This document shows, piece after piece, positions 16,616 through 24,872 of a stretch of 64,000 bases of DNA; the stretch's first letter is position 1, and each line of letters opens with the position of its first letter. Under the pieces are notes generated by a model. The model had not been told where the DNA came from and searched no databases. It was given only the letters and a program-made list of their open reading frames with translations. The translations under genes were made by a program, and so were the position numbers. This DNA is from an uncultured Blautia sp. (GTDB lineage Bacteria > Bacillota > Clostridia > Lachnospirales > Lachnospiraceae): positions 1 to 64,000 of the forward strand of contig CAKRPO010000001.1 in NCBI GenBank assembly GCA_934378195.1. Direction: 5' to 3'.

Positions 16616-17442
16616 TATGCTTCCTCCTCTTTTTTGCCTTTATGCTCCATGATGCTTCGAATGATCAGAAGAATGACTGCCATGATTACCAGAATTGACG
16701 ATACGGCAAACGCCGGAACATACTGAAACTCATTGAACAGAATCTCCACATGCAGTGGAAGTGTGTTTGTCAGCCCACGAAGGTGTCCGGATAGTACAGA
16801 AACCGCTCCAAATTCTCCCATAGCTCTTGCCGTACACAGTACGACTCCATACAGGAGAGCCCATTTGATATGCGGAAATGTAATCTTTGAAAAGATCGTC
16901 CAGCCTTTTGCACCCATCAACGCTGCAGCTTCTTCCTCATCTGTGCCAATGGACTCCAGGACCGGAAGTAGTTCACGGAAAACGAAAGGAAATGTTACAA
17001 AAATAGTTGCCAGAATGATTCCAGGTACTGCAAATACAATCTGTATATTTGCTTTCTGCAGATAAGGATACAGGATACTCTGTTTTCCAAAAATCAACAG
17101 ATAAATAAGACCGGCGATGATCGGCGATACTGTGACCGGAACATCAATCAGTGTCGTAAGCAGTTTTTTACCCTTAAACTGAAATCTGGTAACAGCCCAG
17201 GCAGCACATAAACCAAGGACAGTATTAAAAAGCACTGCAATAACCGTCGCCTTCAATGTCAGCATCAAGGCAGAGATCGTATAAGAATCTGTCACTGCTT
17301 CTACATAAACCTGCCAGCCTTTTCGCAGTGCTTCTGTTACAACTACAAAAAGCGGAAGGACCAGTATGACAAAAAGAAACAATACACTGATGCCTATCAG
17401 AAGATATTTTACGATCCTTGATTCATTTTCTCTGTTTTTCAT
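16615..17442 (-). CDS. cysW: sulfate ABC transporter permease CysW
   Basis: A 275-residue membrane permease with about six transmembrane helices and the EAA loop (EEEAAALMGAKGWTIFSKITFPHIKWALLYG region). It forms the heteromeric sulfate channel with CysT. The ATG at 17442 overlaps the cysT stop (TGATG) and has AGGAGG nine bases upstream; a TTG one codon earlier is a less likely start. Length is normal for the family. Confidence 0.92.
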   Translation of the reverse strand: MKNRENESRIVKYLLIGISVLFLFVILVLPLFVVVTEALRKGWQVYVEAVTDSYTISALMLTLKATVIAVLFNTVLGLCAAWAVTRFQFKGKKLLTTLIDVPVTVSPIIAGLIYLLIFGKQSILYPYLQKANIQIVFAVPGIILATIFVTFPFVFRELLPVLESIGTDEEEAAALMGAKGWTIFSKITFPHIKWALLYGVVLCTARAMGEFGAVSVLSGHLRGLTNTLPLHVEILFNEFQYVPAFAVSSILVIMAVILLIIRSIMEHKGKKEEEA

Positions 17443-18278
17443 CAAACATTGCCTCCTCTCAGTCTTTTTGAATTACGTGCCTGCATCAGGTTCATCAGAA
17501 ACAGTATCAGGAAAGAAGCTATCAGCATTACCAGTGCAATAGATGTAGCGCTTTTGTAATCAAACTCCTGTAGTTCAGACATGATGATCAGTGGTGTGAT
17601 CTCTGTCTCATATGGTCTGTTTCCTGCAATAAACACAACGCTTCCATATTCACCAAGGCATCGTCCAAATGCAAGTCCAGTTCCGGTCAAAAGCGGCGGC
17701 AGAAGTTCTGGAAGAATAACTCTCCGGAAGATATATCCCGATTTTGCACCCATAACACGGGCAGCTTCTTCGTAAGAACCATCCAGTTTCTCAAGTACCG
17801 GCTGCACAGCTCTCGCTACAAACGGAATCCCCACAAAGATCAGTGCAAATGTAATTCCAAGCTTTGTATAGGCAATCTTAATCCCGAATTTGGCAAAAAA
17901 GCTTCCGATCAGACCCTGATCCGATGTCAGAGAAGTCAGGGAAATACCAGCTACTGCAGTTGGTAGTGCAAAAGGAAGCTCAATCATTCCATCCATAATC
18001 TTTTTTCCCGGAAATTCATAACGTACCAGTACCCACGCCAGGATCAGTCCCATCACTGCATTGACAAGAGATGCCCCAAGCGCTGTGATAAAGCTTACAT
18101 AAAAGCTGGACAAAACTCTCTTTCTTGTGATAACTTCAATAAATTCCTTCAAGCCAAGCTGTGAAGAATACACCACAAGAGATGCCAGCGGAATCAACAC
18201 AATGATACTCAGCATAGTGACCGTCACACCCATTGTTAGTCCAAATCCAGGTATCACTCTTTTTTTGCTTTTTTTCAT
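17442..18278 (-). CDS. cysT: sulfate ABC transporter permease CysT (CysU)
   Basis: A 278-residue permease with about six transmembrane helices and an EAA motif (YEEAARVMGAKSGYIFRRVILPEL is the conserved region). It pairs with CysW. The start at 18278 is preferred over the ATG at 18293 because GGGAG lies eight bases upstream; the first ATG has only a weak AGAAG. It follows the binding-protein gene directly. The FAGRCLGEYGS segment near the end is typical of sulfate permeases, with FGRCLGEYG readable here. Confidence 0.92.
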   Translation of the reverse strand: MKKSKKRVIPGFGLTMGVTVTMLSIIVLIPLASLVVYSSQLGLKEFIEVITRKRVLSSFYVSFITALGASLVNAVMGLILAWVLVRYEFPGKKIMDGMIELPFALPTAVAGISLTSLTSDQGLIGSFFAKFGIKIAYTKLGITFALIFVGIPFVARAVQPVLEKLDGSYEEAARVMGAKSGYIFRRVILPELLPPLLTGTGLAFGRCLGEYGSVVFIAGNRPYETEITPLIIMSELQEFDYKSATSIALVMLIASFLILFLMNLMQARNSKRLRGGNV

Positions 18279-18296
18279 AATATCCACTCCCATCTT

Positions 18297-19319
18297 CTAG
18301 TTGCCATAGATTCTGTCAAATATGCCTCCGTCAGCAAAATGTTTCTGCTGTACTTCCTGCCAGCCACCGAAATCATCAATCGTTTTCAGTTCCATATTCA
18401 GATCAAAAACATCACTGTATTCTTTCAAAATTTTCTGATTGACCGGACGGTAATAATTCTCTGCTGCAATTCTCTGTGCATCATCAGAATACAGGTAATT
18501 GAGGTATTCTTTTGATACTTCTTCTGTGTCGCGACTTTCTGCTACTTCATCTACAACGGCTACAGAAGGCTGCGCAAGAACGCTGATACTTGGATCAATG
18601 ATCTCAAATTCATTCGGATCATCCTGTACAGAAAGAAATGCCTCATTTTCCCATGCGATCAGAACATCTCCCTGTCCGTTCTCAACAAAGGAAGTTGTTG
18701 CACTTCTCGCCCCGGAGTCTAATACAAGAACATTCTGATACAATTTTTTTATAAATGCTTCCATCTTTTCTTCATCATTATCGTAGGCTTTCTGTGCATA
18801 TGCCCAGGCTGCCAGATAATTCCAGCGAGCTCCACCGGAAGTCTTTGGATTTGGAGTGATCACATCAACATCATCACGAATAAGATCCTCCCAATCCTGG
18901 ATATTCTTCGGATTTCCTTTTCTTACAAGAAATACAATGGTAGAAGTGTATGGAGCACTGTCATCGGGAAGTTCTTCTTTCCAGCTATTTCGAATCATAC
19001 CGGCATTCTCGATTGCATCAATATCATATTCCAGTGCAAGTGTCACAACGTCAGCCTGCAGTCCGTTAATAACTTCAAGCGCCTGTTTGCCAGATCCGCC
19101 ATGGGATTGGATTACGTCAACATCCTGCCCAGTCTTCTCTTTCCAGTGTTCTTTAAAAATCTCATTATAAGACTCGTAGAGTTCTCTTGTCGGATCATAG
19201 GATACGTTGATGATATGTATGTTTGAACCTGCTCCGGCATCGTAGGAACAGACGCCTGCAAATGCGGCGATTCCAAGAATAGATGCCAGACAGACATTTC
19301 TGAATTTCTTTTTTGTCAT
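18297..19319 (-). CDS. sbp: sulfate ABC transporter substrate-binding protein
   Basis: A 340-residue exported binding protein with a basic start, a hydrophobic core and VCSYDAG near the cleavage site; the Cys suggests a possible lipoprotein, though the lipobox (AGVC) is not ideal. The mature part has NVSYDPTRELY, QSHGGSGKQ, TPNPKTSGGARWNYLAAW and the other stretches that line the sulfate pocket of Sbp/CysP. The start at 19319 has GGGAG eight bases upstream, the same arrangement as cysT. First gene of the transporter operon; its promoter region has two copies of the sulfur operator. Confidence 0.93.
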   Translation of the reverse strand: MTKKKFRNVCLASILGIAAFAGVCSYDAGAGSNIHIINVSYDPTRELYESYNEIFKEHWKEKTGQDVDVIQSHGGSGKQALEVINGLQADVVTLALEYDIDAIENAGMIRNSWKEELPDDSAPYTSTIVFLVRKGNPKNIQDWEDLIRDDVDVITPNPKTSGGARWNYLAAWAYAQKAYDNDEEKMEAFIKKLYQNVLVLDSGARSATTSFVENGQGDVLIAWENEAFLSVQDDPNEFEIIDPSISVLAQPSVAVVDEVAESRDTEEVSKEYLNYLYSDDAQRIAAENYYRPVNQKILKEYSDVFDLNMELKTIDDFGGWQEVQQKHFADGGIFDRIYGN

Positions 19320-19351
19320 TTGTGCCACTCCCATTGGATGATTATTCCGTT

Positions 19352-19372
19352 AACATAGGTAATTGATATGTT
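19352..19372. promoter_or_regulatory. sulfur-regulon operator, sbp site 1
   Basis: AACATA (19352-19357) and TATGTT (19367-19372) separated by exactly 9 bp. It lies between the predicted transcription start and the sbp start codon. Confidence 0.6.
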
Positions 19373-19385
19373 TTACGTTAATGGC

Positions 19386-19414
19386 ATTATATACCAATAA
19401 ACATAGTTTTTAAA
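19386..19414 (-). promoter_or_regulatory. promoter of the sulfate transporter operon
   Basis: On the minus strand there is a -10 TATAAT (19386-19391), a 17-bp spacer and a weak -35 TTTAAA (19409-19414). The -35 lies inside operator site 2, so binding there would affect polymerase access. Confidence 0.6.
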
Positions 19415-19422
19415 TATGTTTA
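19398..19422. promoter_or_regulatory. sulfur-regulon operator, sbp site 2
   Basis: TAAACATA (19398-19405) and TATGTTTA (19415-19422) are perfect 8-bp arms with a 9-bp centre, overlapping the -35 region of the sbp promoter. Same core and spacing as site 1 and the cysK site. Confidence 0.65.
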
Positions 19423-19453
19423 TGAGAAAACGTTTGCACAGCAGCTATAAAGC

Positions 19454-19490
19454 AAAAAAAACAGCTGTCATCCATAAAGACAACAGCTGC
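19454..19490 (-). terminator. rho-independent terminator of the rhodanese-TtcA gene
   Basis: This element lies upstream of sbp in the spacer and downstream of nothing on the plus strand. CAGCTG (19462-19467) pairs with CAGCTG (19484-19489) within a stem extended to about 9 of 11 pairs. On the minus strand the stem is followed by eight T residues (19454-19461). It lies 5' of the rhodanese-TtcA stop at 19507, that is, just past its 3' end in transcription. Confidence 0.8.
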
Positions 19491-19506
19491 TACATGTTCA
19501 TATATT

Positions 19507-20658
19507 CTATTTCACATCATCATACGTATCAAGAAAATTATGTCTCACACCATCCTGTTTATATCCAATCACTGTATTCAGGTTGACATTCTCAACACTT
19601 CGGAAAATATTATACTCAATCACCGGATCTTTCTGGGCAAGTTCATGAATCAGTTCCTTGATCTCCGCTCTCTTCGATCCTTTCTCTGTACCACCACAGG
19701 ACGCACAGTGCTCTGTAAAGCGACATGCACACTGGATGAAATGAAGATCATTGTAGTTTGCCCAGTGAATGATATCTGCCTCACGGATCAGATACAAAGG
19801 ACGAATCAGCTCCATTCCCTCAAAATTTGTACTGTGAAGCTTCGGCATCATGGTCTGTACCTGTGCACCATAAAGCATGCCCATAAGGATTGTCTCGATC
19901 ACATCATCATAATGGTGTCCAAGCGCAATCTTATTACATCCCAGTTCTTTGGCTTTACTGTAAAGATAACCTCTTCTCATTCGGGCACAGAGATAGCACG
20001 GTGACTGCTCTTCTGATGCCACGATGTTAAAGATGTCAGATTCAAACACCGTGATCGGCACATTTAAAATCTGGGCATTGTCTTTGATCGTCTGATAGTT
20101 GATTTCATTATATCCCGGATTCATTACCAGAAAGATTACTTCAAAATTCTTTTTACCATGACGGGAAAGTTCCTGAAATAATTTTGCCATCAGCATAGAA
20201 TCTTTGCCGCCGGAAATACATACAGCAATTTTATCTCCATCCTGCACCAGTTCATATTCACGGATAGCCTTCGTAAATCTTCTCCAGATTGGCTTACGGA
20301 ATTTCTTGATAATGCTGCGTTCAATATCTTTTGTGCGCTGTTCTGCTGCATTGTGATCGGCCATCATTTTGCTGAGTTTTACCTTAAGCCATGCACGATA
20401 GCCATTCTTGACGCTGTAGATCTCATATCCCTGTTCCGTCAGTTCCTCTGCAATCTCTTCGCTCTTCTGTCCGGTATAACAGATCAGATAGACAGGACAG
20501 TCCTTGCGTATCTCATCCATATGTTCCTCAAATTCTTCCCAGTAGATATTCACTGCTCCCGGATAAGTTTCTTTTTCAAAATCAACGACATCACGTATAT
20601 CGATGATCTGCTTTTCTCTTGTATCCTCTTGTAACTCTTCAATCGTTCTAATACACAT
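19507..20658 (-). CDS. rhodanese domain fused to a TtcA-like PP-loop tRNA thiolase
   Basis: A 383-residue two-domain protein. Residues 1 to about 95 are a rhodanese module with the catalytic C60 in LICYTGQKSEE. From about 115 it is a TtcA/TtuA-like ATP pyrophosphatase: SGGKDS at 149-154, the C221/C224 pair in SPCYLCARMRRG, and further cysteines in CACRF and HCASCGG. TtcA relatives put sulfur on tRNA cytidine 32; the rhodanese would supply persulfide in cis. The gene follows a LacI-family regulator with a 29-bp gap and lies inside the sulfur gene region. The exact tRNA target cannot be told from sequence. Confidence 0.82.
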   Translation of the reverse strand: MCIRTIEELQEDTREKQIIDIRDVVDFEKETYPGAVNIYWEEFEEHMDEIRKDCPVYLICYTGQKSEEIAEELTEQGYEIYSVKNGYRAWLKVKLSKMMADHNAAEQRTKDIERSIIKKFRKPIWRRFTKAIREYELVQDGDKIAVCISGGKDSMLMAKLFQELSRHGKKNFEVIFLVMNPGYNEINYQTIKDNAQILNVPITVFESDIFNIVASEEQSPCYLCARMRRGYLYSKAKELGCNKIALGHHYDDVIETILMGMLYGAQVQTMMPKLHSTNFEGMELIRPLYLIREADIIHWANYNDLHFIQCACRFTEHCASCGGTEKGSKRAEIKELIHELAQKDPVIEYNIFRSVENVNLNTVIGYKQDGVRHNFLDTYDDVK

Positions 20659-20687
20659 ATCAATCTTCCTTAAATAATTATTTTCTC

Positions 20688-21764
20688 CTATATGCAGTAA
20701 TCACTCCAGAAGCTCTCTGACACATGAGAACAACTGTTTCTCACCAGTAATTTCCCAGACAGTTCCATTCGAACAACGCCTGTGTGACCACCTTTCATTC
20801 TATCCAGAAGAAGATACAGAGCGAAACGACCCATTTCTTCTTTGGGCAGTGCAACTGTGGTTAGCATTGGCTTCGTAAACTGTGCTTCTTCTATATCGTC
20901 ACTGGCAATGATCGACGGAGTAAAATACAGATTTCTGCATCTTCTGAGATACTTCAGCATTCCAACAGCAGTGATATCGTTCGCACAGTAAATTCCAGTC
21001 GGGCAATCATCCGATTTCAGGAACTGTTCCATTGCCTCATAGCCTTCCCGTTCTGTCTGATCTGTTTCTACAACATATTCCGGTATCACATCCAGTTTAT
21101 TTTTCTTTAATGTATCCAGATAACCGACATAACGATCCTCGTTTCGGCAACCGCCTACATAACCGATATTTCGATGTCCAAGTGAAATCAGATGTTCCAC
21201 CGCCATCTCTGCAATCTTCTTTCCGTCGCACAAAACCTCATCCACTTCATAATTGGTAGAATTTCGGTTAACTGAAACGACACTTCGATATTTCTGGTTC
21301 AGTTTCTTCAGTGCGACCGGATTACAACGACCAATAATGATCAGGCCATCTTTTTTTTCTTCTGTCTCAGTATACATGTGCTGAATGATCTGGTCAAGAT
21401 TTTCTCTTCTGCATTTTCGATCATCAGAAAAAAGTGGCATATACCAGACTTTTGACAGGATACAGTTATGTTCGTGTATTTCACTTTCCACAACTCTGAG
21501 CAGTTCCGTAAAAAAAGGATCTGTTCTGGATTCATCAGTACGGGTCATTAACACATTGATATACCATATTTTGCTTTCTTTCGCCTGGGTACCTCTTTTC
21601 AGATTGCGGGCAGCTTCATTTGGAACATAATTCATCTCCATGGCAATTGACCAGACTTTTTCCCGAAGTCCCGGCACAGAACATTTATAATCCGGGCGGT
21701 TTAGGATACGCGATACGGTTGATATAGATACTCCTGCTTTTTCTGCGATCTTTTTGATTGACAT
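20688..21764 (-). CDS. LacI-family transcriptional regulator
   Basis: A 358-residue LacI/GalR regulator. The N-terminal helix-turn-helix reads IKKIAEKAGVSISTVSRILN, followed by a hinge with YVPNEAARNLKRG. The remainder is a periplasmic-binding-protein-like sensor (GYVGGCRNEDRYVGYL and GIYCANDITAVGMLKYL). Such regulators usually sense sugars or nucleosides, but no sugar gene is adjacent. It is followed by the rhodanese-TtcA gene and preceded by the terminator of the metY2-Rrf2 transcript. The target is not recognisable. Confidence 0.88.
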   Translation of the reverse strand: MSIKKIAEKAGVSISTVSRILNRPDYKCSVPGLREKVWSIAMEMNYVPNEAARNLKRGTQAKESKIWYINVLMTRTDESRTDPFFTELLRVVESEIHEHNCILSKVWYMPLFSDDRKCRRENLDQIIQHMYTETEEKKDGLIIIGRCNPVALKKLNQKYRSVVSVNRNSTNYEVDEVLCDGKKIAEMAVEHLISLGHRNIGYVGGCRNEDRYVGYLDTLKKNKLDVIPEYVVETDQTEREGYEAMEQFLKSDDCPTGIYCANDITAVGMLKYLRRCRNLYFTPSIIASDDIEEAQFTKPMLTTVALPKEEMGRFALYLLLDRMKGGHTGVVRMELSGKLLVRNSCSHVSESFWSDYCI

Positions 21765-21800
21765 GTGTATTTCCTCTCTGTGGGCATTGCAGATTTTAGT

Positions 21801-21843
21801 AAAAAACCGGAGGCAGGAACATTTTCTGTTCTACACCCCCGGT
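21801..21843 (-). terminator. rho-independent terminator of the metY2-Rrf2 operon
   Basis: ACCGGAGG (21806-21813) pairs with CCCCCGGT (21836-21843) with one mismatch and inner complementarity (GGAAC with GTTC). On the minus strand it is followed by six T residues. Confidence 0.8.
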
Positions 21844-21849
21844 CAGTAT

Positions 21850-22293
21850 TCAGATATAATACATTTCCTGTTTATCATAGTGAGCAGAGTAATATCCGCT
21901 CATCTGTTCCAATGTCAAATTGGATAAGATCTGATCAAGTTCCTGATTGACGGAATCCACCACCAGTTTCTGAATCGTGTCAGAGATCCCTTTATAACTA
22001 TTTTCCGCCACAACATCCTCATCTTCCAGGTGATAACTGCCTTCCAGCGCTTCCACCACGGATGCAACAGTAATCTCGTCAGCAGCTTTTGCCAGATTAT
22101 ATCCTCCCTGGGAGCCTTTGACACTTTTTACAATGCCTGATCTGCGAAATGAGGCAAATATGTGTTCCAGAAACTGCAGAGAAATATCATTTCTCTCAGC
22201 AATGGTTTTCAGGGCTACCGGTGTGGTGGACGGCTGTGCAGCCAAATCCACCAACGCAGTGAGACCATATCTGGTTTTTTTACAGAATTTCAA
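21850..22293 (-). CDS. Rrf2-family regulator (second copy, no cysteine cluster)
   Basis: A 147-residue Rrf2 protein with the N-terminal winged helix (KFCKKTRYGLTALVDLA) and the wing KGSQGGYNLAKA. Unlike the regulator at 15066 it lacks the three central cysteines, so it is closer to the CymR-like, cluster-free type. The start appears to be a TTG at 22293, immediately behind the metY2 stop (TAATTG) with no clear ribosome binding site, so translation is probably coupled to metY2. Being in the metY2 operon it may control that promoter, where a perfect 14-bp palindrome lies in the spacer. Confidence 0.82.
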   Translation of the reverse strand: MKFCKKTRYGLTALVDLAAQPSTTPVALKTIAERNDISLQFLEHIFASFRRSGIVKSVKGSQGGYNLAKAADEITVASVVEALEGSYHLEDEDVVAENSYKGISDTIQKLVVDSVNQELDQILSNLTLEQMSGYYSAHYDKQEMYYI

Positions 22294-23604
22294 TTACTGG
22301 ATTGCTTTGAAAGCTTCGTCCAGATCCTGAATGATATCATCAATGTTTTCTGTTCCGATAGAAAGACGAATCGTATTCGGTTTGATACCCTGATCCAGAA
22401 GCTCTTCTTCTGTGCACTGGCTGTGTGTGGTGGTTGCCGGATGGATAACCAGTGATTTAACATCTGCTACGTTTGCAAGGAGTGAGAACAGTTCCAGATT
22501 GTCGATAAAATCTTTTGCTGTCTGTGCGTCACCCTTAATCTCGAATGTGAAGATAGAACCGCCGCCATTCGGGAAGTATTTTGCATACAGTTCTTTCTGG
22601 CTTTCATCATCTGTTACAGACGGATGATGTACTTTTTCTACCATTGGATGATTATTCAGGTACTGAACAACTTTCAGTGCATTCTCTACATGACGTTCTA
22701 CACGGAGAGACAGTGTTTCAAGTCCCTGCAGGAAGATGAAGGAGCTTACTGGAGAAATAGTTGCACCTGTATCACGAAGAAGGATTGCACGAATCTTTGT
22801 AACGAATGCTGCCGGTCCGCATGCTTTTGTGAAACTGATTCCATGGTAGCTCGGGTTTGGCTCTGTCAGAGACGGGAATTTACCGGAAGCTTCCCAGTCA
22901 AATTTACCACCTTCAACGATTACACCACCGATAGTTGTTCCGTGTCCACCGATGAATTTTGTTGCAGAATGAACAACGATGTCCGCACCGTATTCAATCG
23001 GTCTTACAAGATATGGTGTTGCAAATGTATTATCTACAACAAGCGGAATCTGATGTCTGTGTGCGATTTCAGCGCATGCTTCGACATCAACAACGTCAGA
23101 GTTCGGGTTTCCAAGAGTCTCAATGTAAAGTGCTTTGGTGTTATCCTGAATTGCATTCTCTACTTCTTCAAGGTTAAAGATGTCAACAAATGTTGTTTTG
23201 ATTCCATATGCAGGAAGTGTATGCTCCAGAAGGTTCGTTGTTCCACCGTAGATATTCTTTGCAGCTACGATGTGATCTCCATTCTGTGCAAGGTTTTCGA
23301 TTGTATATGTGATTGCTGCTGCACCGGAAGCTACTGCAAGTGCTGCTGTACCACCCTCAAGTGCTGCAATTCTTTTTTCAAAAACATCTTCTGTTGGGTT
23401 TGTCAGACGACCATAAATGTTACCTGCATCTGCAAGTCCGAAACGAGCTGCTGCATGATCACAGTTTCGGAATACATAAGAAGAAGTCTGGTAGATTGGA
23501 ACGGCTCTTGCATCAGTAACCGGATCCGGCTGTTCCTGTCCTACGTGAAGCTGAAGTGTTTCGAATTTGAATTTTCTGTTTTCTCTTGTAATTTTTTCAC
23601 CCAT
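22294..23604 (-). CDS. metY: O-acetylhomoserine sulfhydrylase (second copy)
   Basis: A 436-residue Cys/Met-metabolism PLP enzyme. The PLP lysine is K216 in [24 protein letters not shown] and the long [14 protein letters not shown] segment place it with classical O-acetylhomoserine aminocarboxypropyltransferases. It would make homocysteine from O-acetylhomoserine and free sulfide. It differs clearly from the copy at 13532, so this is not a recent duplication. Own promoter at 23646-23674; followed by an Rrf2 regulator in the same transcript. Confidence 0.93.
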   Translation of the reverse strand: MGEKITRENRKFKFETLQLHVGQEQPDPVTDARAVPIYQTSSYVFRNCDHAAARFGLADAGNIYGRLTNPTEDVFEKRIAALEGGTAALAVASGAAAITYTIENLAQNGDHIVAAKNIYGGTTNLLEHTLPAYGIKTTFVDIFNLEEVENAIQDNTKALYIETLGNPNSDVVDVEACAEIAHRHQIPLVVDNTFATPYLVRPIEYGADIVVHSATKFIGGHGTTIGGVIVEGGKFDWEASGKFPSLTEPNPSYHGISFTKACGPAAFVTKIRAILLRDTGATISPVSSFIFLQGLETLSLRVERHVENALKVVQYLNNHPMVEKVHHPSVTDDESQKELYAKYFPNGGGSIFTFEIKGDAQTAKDFIDNLELFSLLANVADVKSLVIHPATTTHSQCTEEELLDQGIKPNTIRLSIGTENIDDIIQDLDEAFKAIQ

Positions 23605-23645
23605 GAATCTGATCCTCTTTTCTGTTTTTGTTTTTTAACCGCAAT

Positions 23646-23674
23646 ATTATACACTACGGAGTACTCCGTGGCAA
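23646..23674 (-). promoter_or_regulatory. promoter of metY2 with palindromic operator in the spacer
   Basis: On the minus strand there is a -35 TTGCCA (23669-23674), a 17-bp spacer and a -10 TATAAT (23646-23651). The perfect 14-bp palindrome ACGGAGTACTCCGT (23656-23669) fills the spacer and touches the -35. Binding there would block polymerase; the co-transcribed Rrf2 protein is the first candidate. Confidence 0.8.
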
Positions 23675-23750
23675 GCTACCTAAGCTATCTCCGTTTCGCT
23701 CCGCTCTGTGCAAAACATATGCCACTGGCACATTGCATCCTGGTGTTTCT

Positions 23751-24683
23751 TTACTCTGTAAACAGTGCTGTTGAGTAATATCTGTCTCCTGTATCCGGAA
23801 GAAGTGCTACAATTGTCTTTCCTTTGTTTTCCGGACGTTTTGCAAGTTCAATTGCTGCGTAAAGAGCTGCTCCTGAAGAGATACCTACAAGAACGCCTTC
23901 TTTTTTTGCAAGGAGTTTGGCTGTTGTGAAGCATACTTCGTTGTCGATTGGCATGATCTCGTCATAAATCTGTGTATTCAGAATTTCCGGAACAAATCCT
24001 GCTCCAATACCCTGAATCTTGTGCGGACCGCCTTTTCCTTCGGAAAGTACCGGAGAAGTTGCCGGCTCTACTGCTACGACCTTGATGTCCGGATTCTGTT
24101 CTTTAAGGTATTCACCTGTTCCTGTAAGTGTTCCTCCTGTACCAACACCTGCTACGAAAATGTCTACCTTTCCATCTGTGTCGTTCCAGATTTCCGGACC
24201 TGTAGTTGCTTTGTGTGCTGCCGGATTTGCAGGGTTTACGAACTGTCCCGGGATGTAGCTGTTCGGAATTTCTTTGGCGAGCTCATCTGCTTTGGCGATC
24301 GCACCTTTCATTCCTTTAGCTCCCTCTGTCAGAACCAGTTCTGCGCCGTATGCTTTAAGAATGTTTCTACGTTCAATACTCATGGTCTCCGGCATGGTAA
24401 GAATGATTCTGTATCCTTTTGCGGCTGCAATAGCCGCAAGACCGATACCTGTATTTCCGGATGTTGGCTCAATAATAACAGCCCCTTCTTTCAGAAGTCC
24501 CCTGGCTTCTGCATCTTCGATCATTGCTTTTGCGATTCTGTCTTTCACGCTTCCTGCCGGATTGAAGTACTCCAGTTTCACAAGTACTGTAGCTTCCAGT
24601 CCAAGTTCTTTCTCTAGATTTGTTACTTCTACAAGCGGAGTGTTTCCGATCAGTCCAAGTGTTCCTTTATAAATGTTTGCCAT
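23751..24683 (-). CDS. cysK: cysteine synthase A (O-acetylserine sulfhydrylase)
   Basis: A 310-residue PLP enzyme that forms cysteine from O-acetylserine and sulfide. The PLP lysine is K47 in [30 protein letters not shown] and GISSGAA are the expected motifs. Length and sequence are standard for CysK. The start has a GGCGG-type site (AAGGCGG) upstream. The promoter carries a consensus -35 and a clean copy of the sulfur operator. No serine acetyltransferase is adjacent. Confidence 0.96.
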   Translation of the reverse strand: MANIYKGTLGLIGNTPLVEVTNLEKELGLEATVLVKLEYFNPAGSVKDRIAKAMIEDAEARGLLKEGAVIIEPTSGNTGIGLAAIAAAKGYRIILTMPETMSIERRNILKAYGAELVLTEGAKGMKGAIAKADELAKEIPNSYIPGQFVNPANPAAHKATTGPEIWNDTDGKVDIFVAGVGTGGTLTGTGEYLKEQNPDIKVVAVEPATSPVLSEGKGGPHKIQGIGAGFVPEILNTQIYDEIMPIDNEVCFTTAKLLAKKEGVLVGISSGAALYAAIELAKRPENKGKTIVALLPDTGDRYYSTALFTE

Positions 24684-24731
24684 GGTGTTTACCGCCTTTC
24701 TTTTTTTCTATGATTGTTTGTTTATATTATT

Positions 24732-24752
24732 AACATACCTCTTTGATATGTT
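24732..24752. promoter_or_regulatory. sulfur-regulon operator at cysK
   Basis: AACATA (24732-24737) and TATGTT (24747-24752) with a 9-bp centre, identical in core and spacing to the two sbp sites. It lies just downstream of the -10, across the expected transcription start. Confidence 0.65.
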
Positions 24753-24756
24753 TAGT

Positions 24757-24785
24757 ATGTTATTCCTTTTTACCCGAAATGTCAA
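24757..24785 (-). promoter_or_regulatory. promoter of cysK
   Basis: On the minus strand there is a perfect -35 TTGACA (24780-24785), a 17-bp spacer and a weak -10 TAACAT (24757-24762). The surrounding ACCTATTGACAT is identical to that at the metY operon promoter. Confidence 0.65.
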
Positions 24786-24803
24786 TAGGTTTTTGGAAAA
24801 AAT

Positions 24804-24832
24804 TTGAACTTTTTTCATTGGTCTGGTATAAT
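24804..24832 (+). promoter_or_regulatory. promoter of cbiK
   Basis: A -35 TTGAAC (24804-24809), a 17-bp spacer and a perfect -10 TATAAT (24827-24832). It is divergent from the cysK promoter, with 18 bp between the two -35 boxes. Confidence 0.75.
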
Positions 24833-24872
24833 CCAACAATACGCGGAAAAAATTTTAGGAGAATATTTTTTT

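Noticed and set aside
22624..23778. A 384-codon plus-strand open frame
   Set aside because: Antisense to metY2 and running over its promoter; extremely Cys-rich composition is not that of a real protein.
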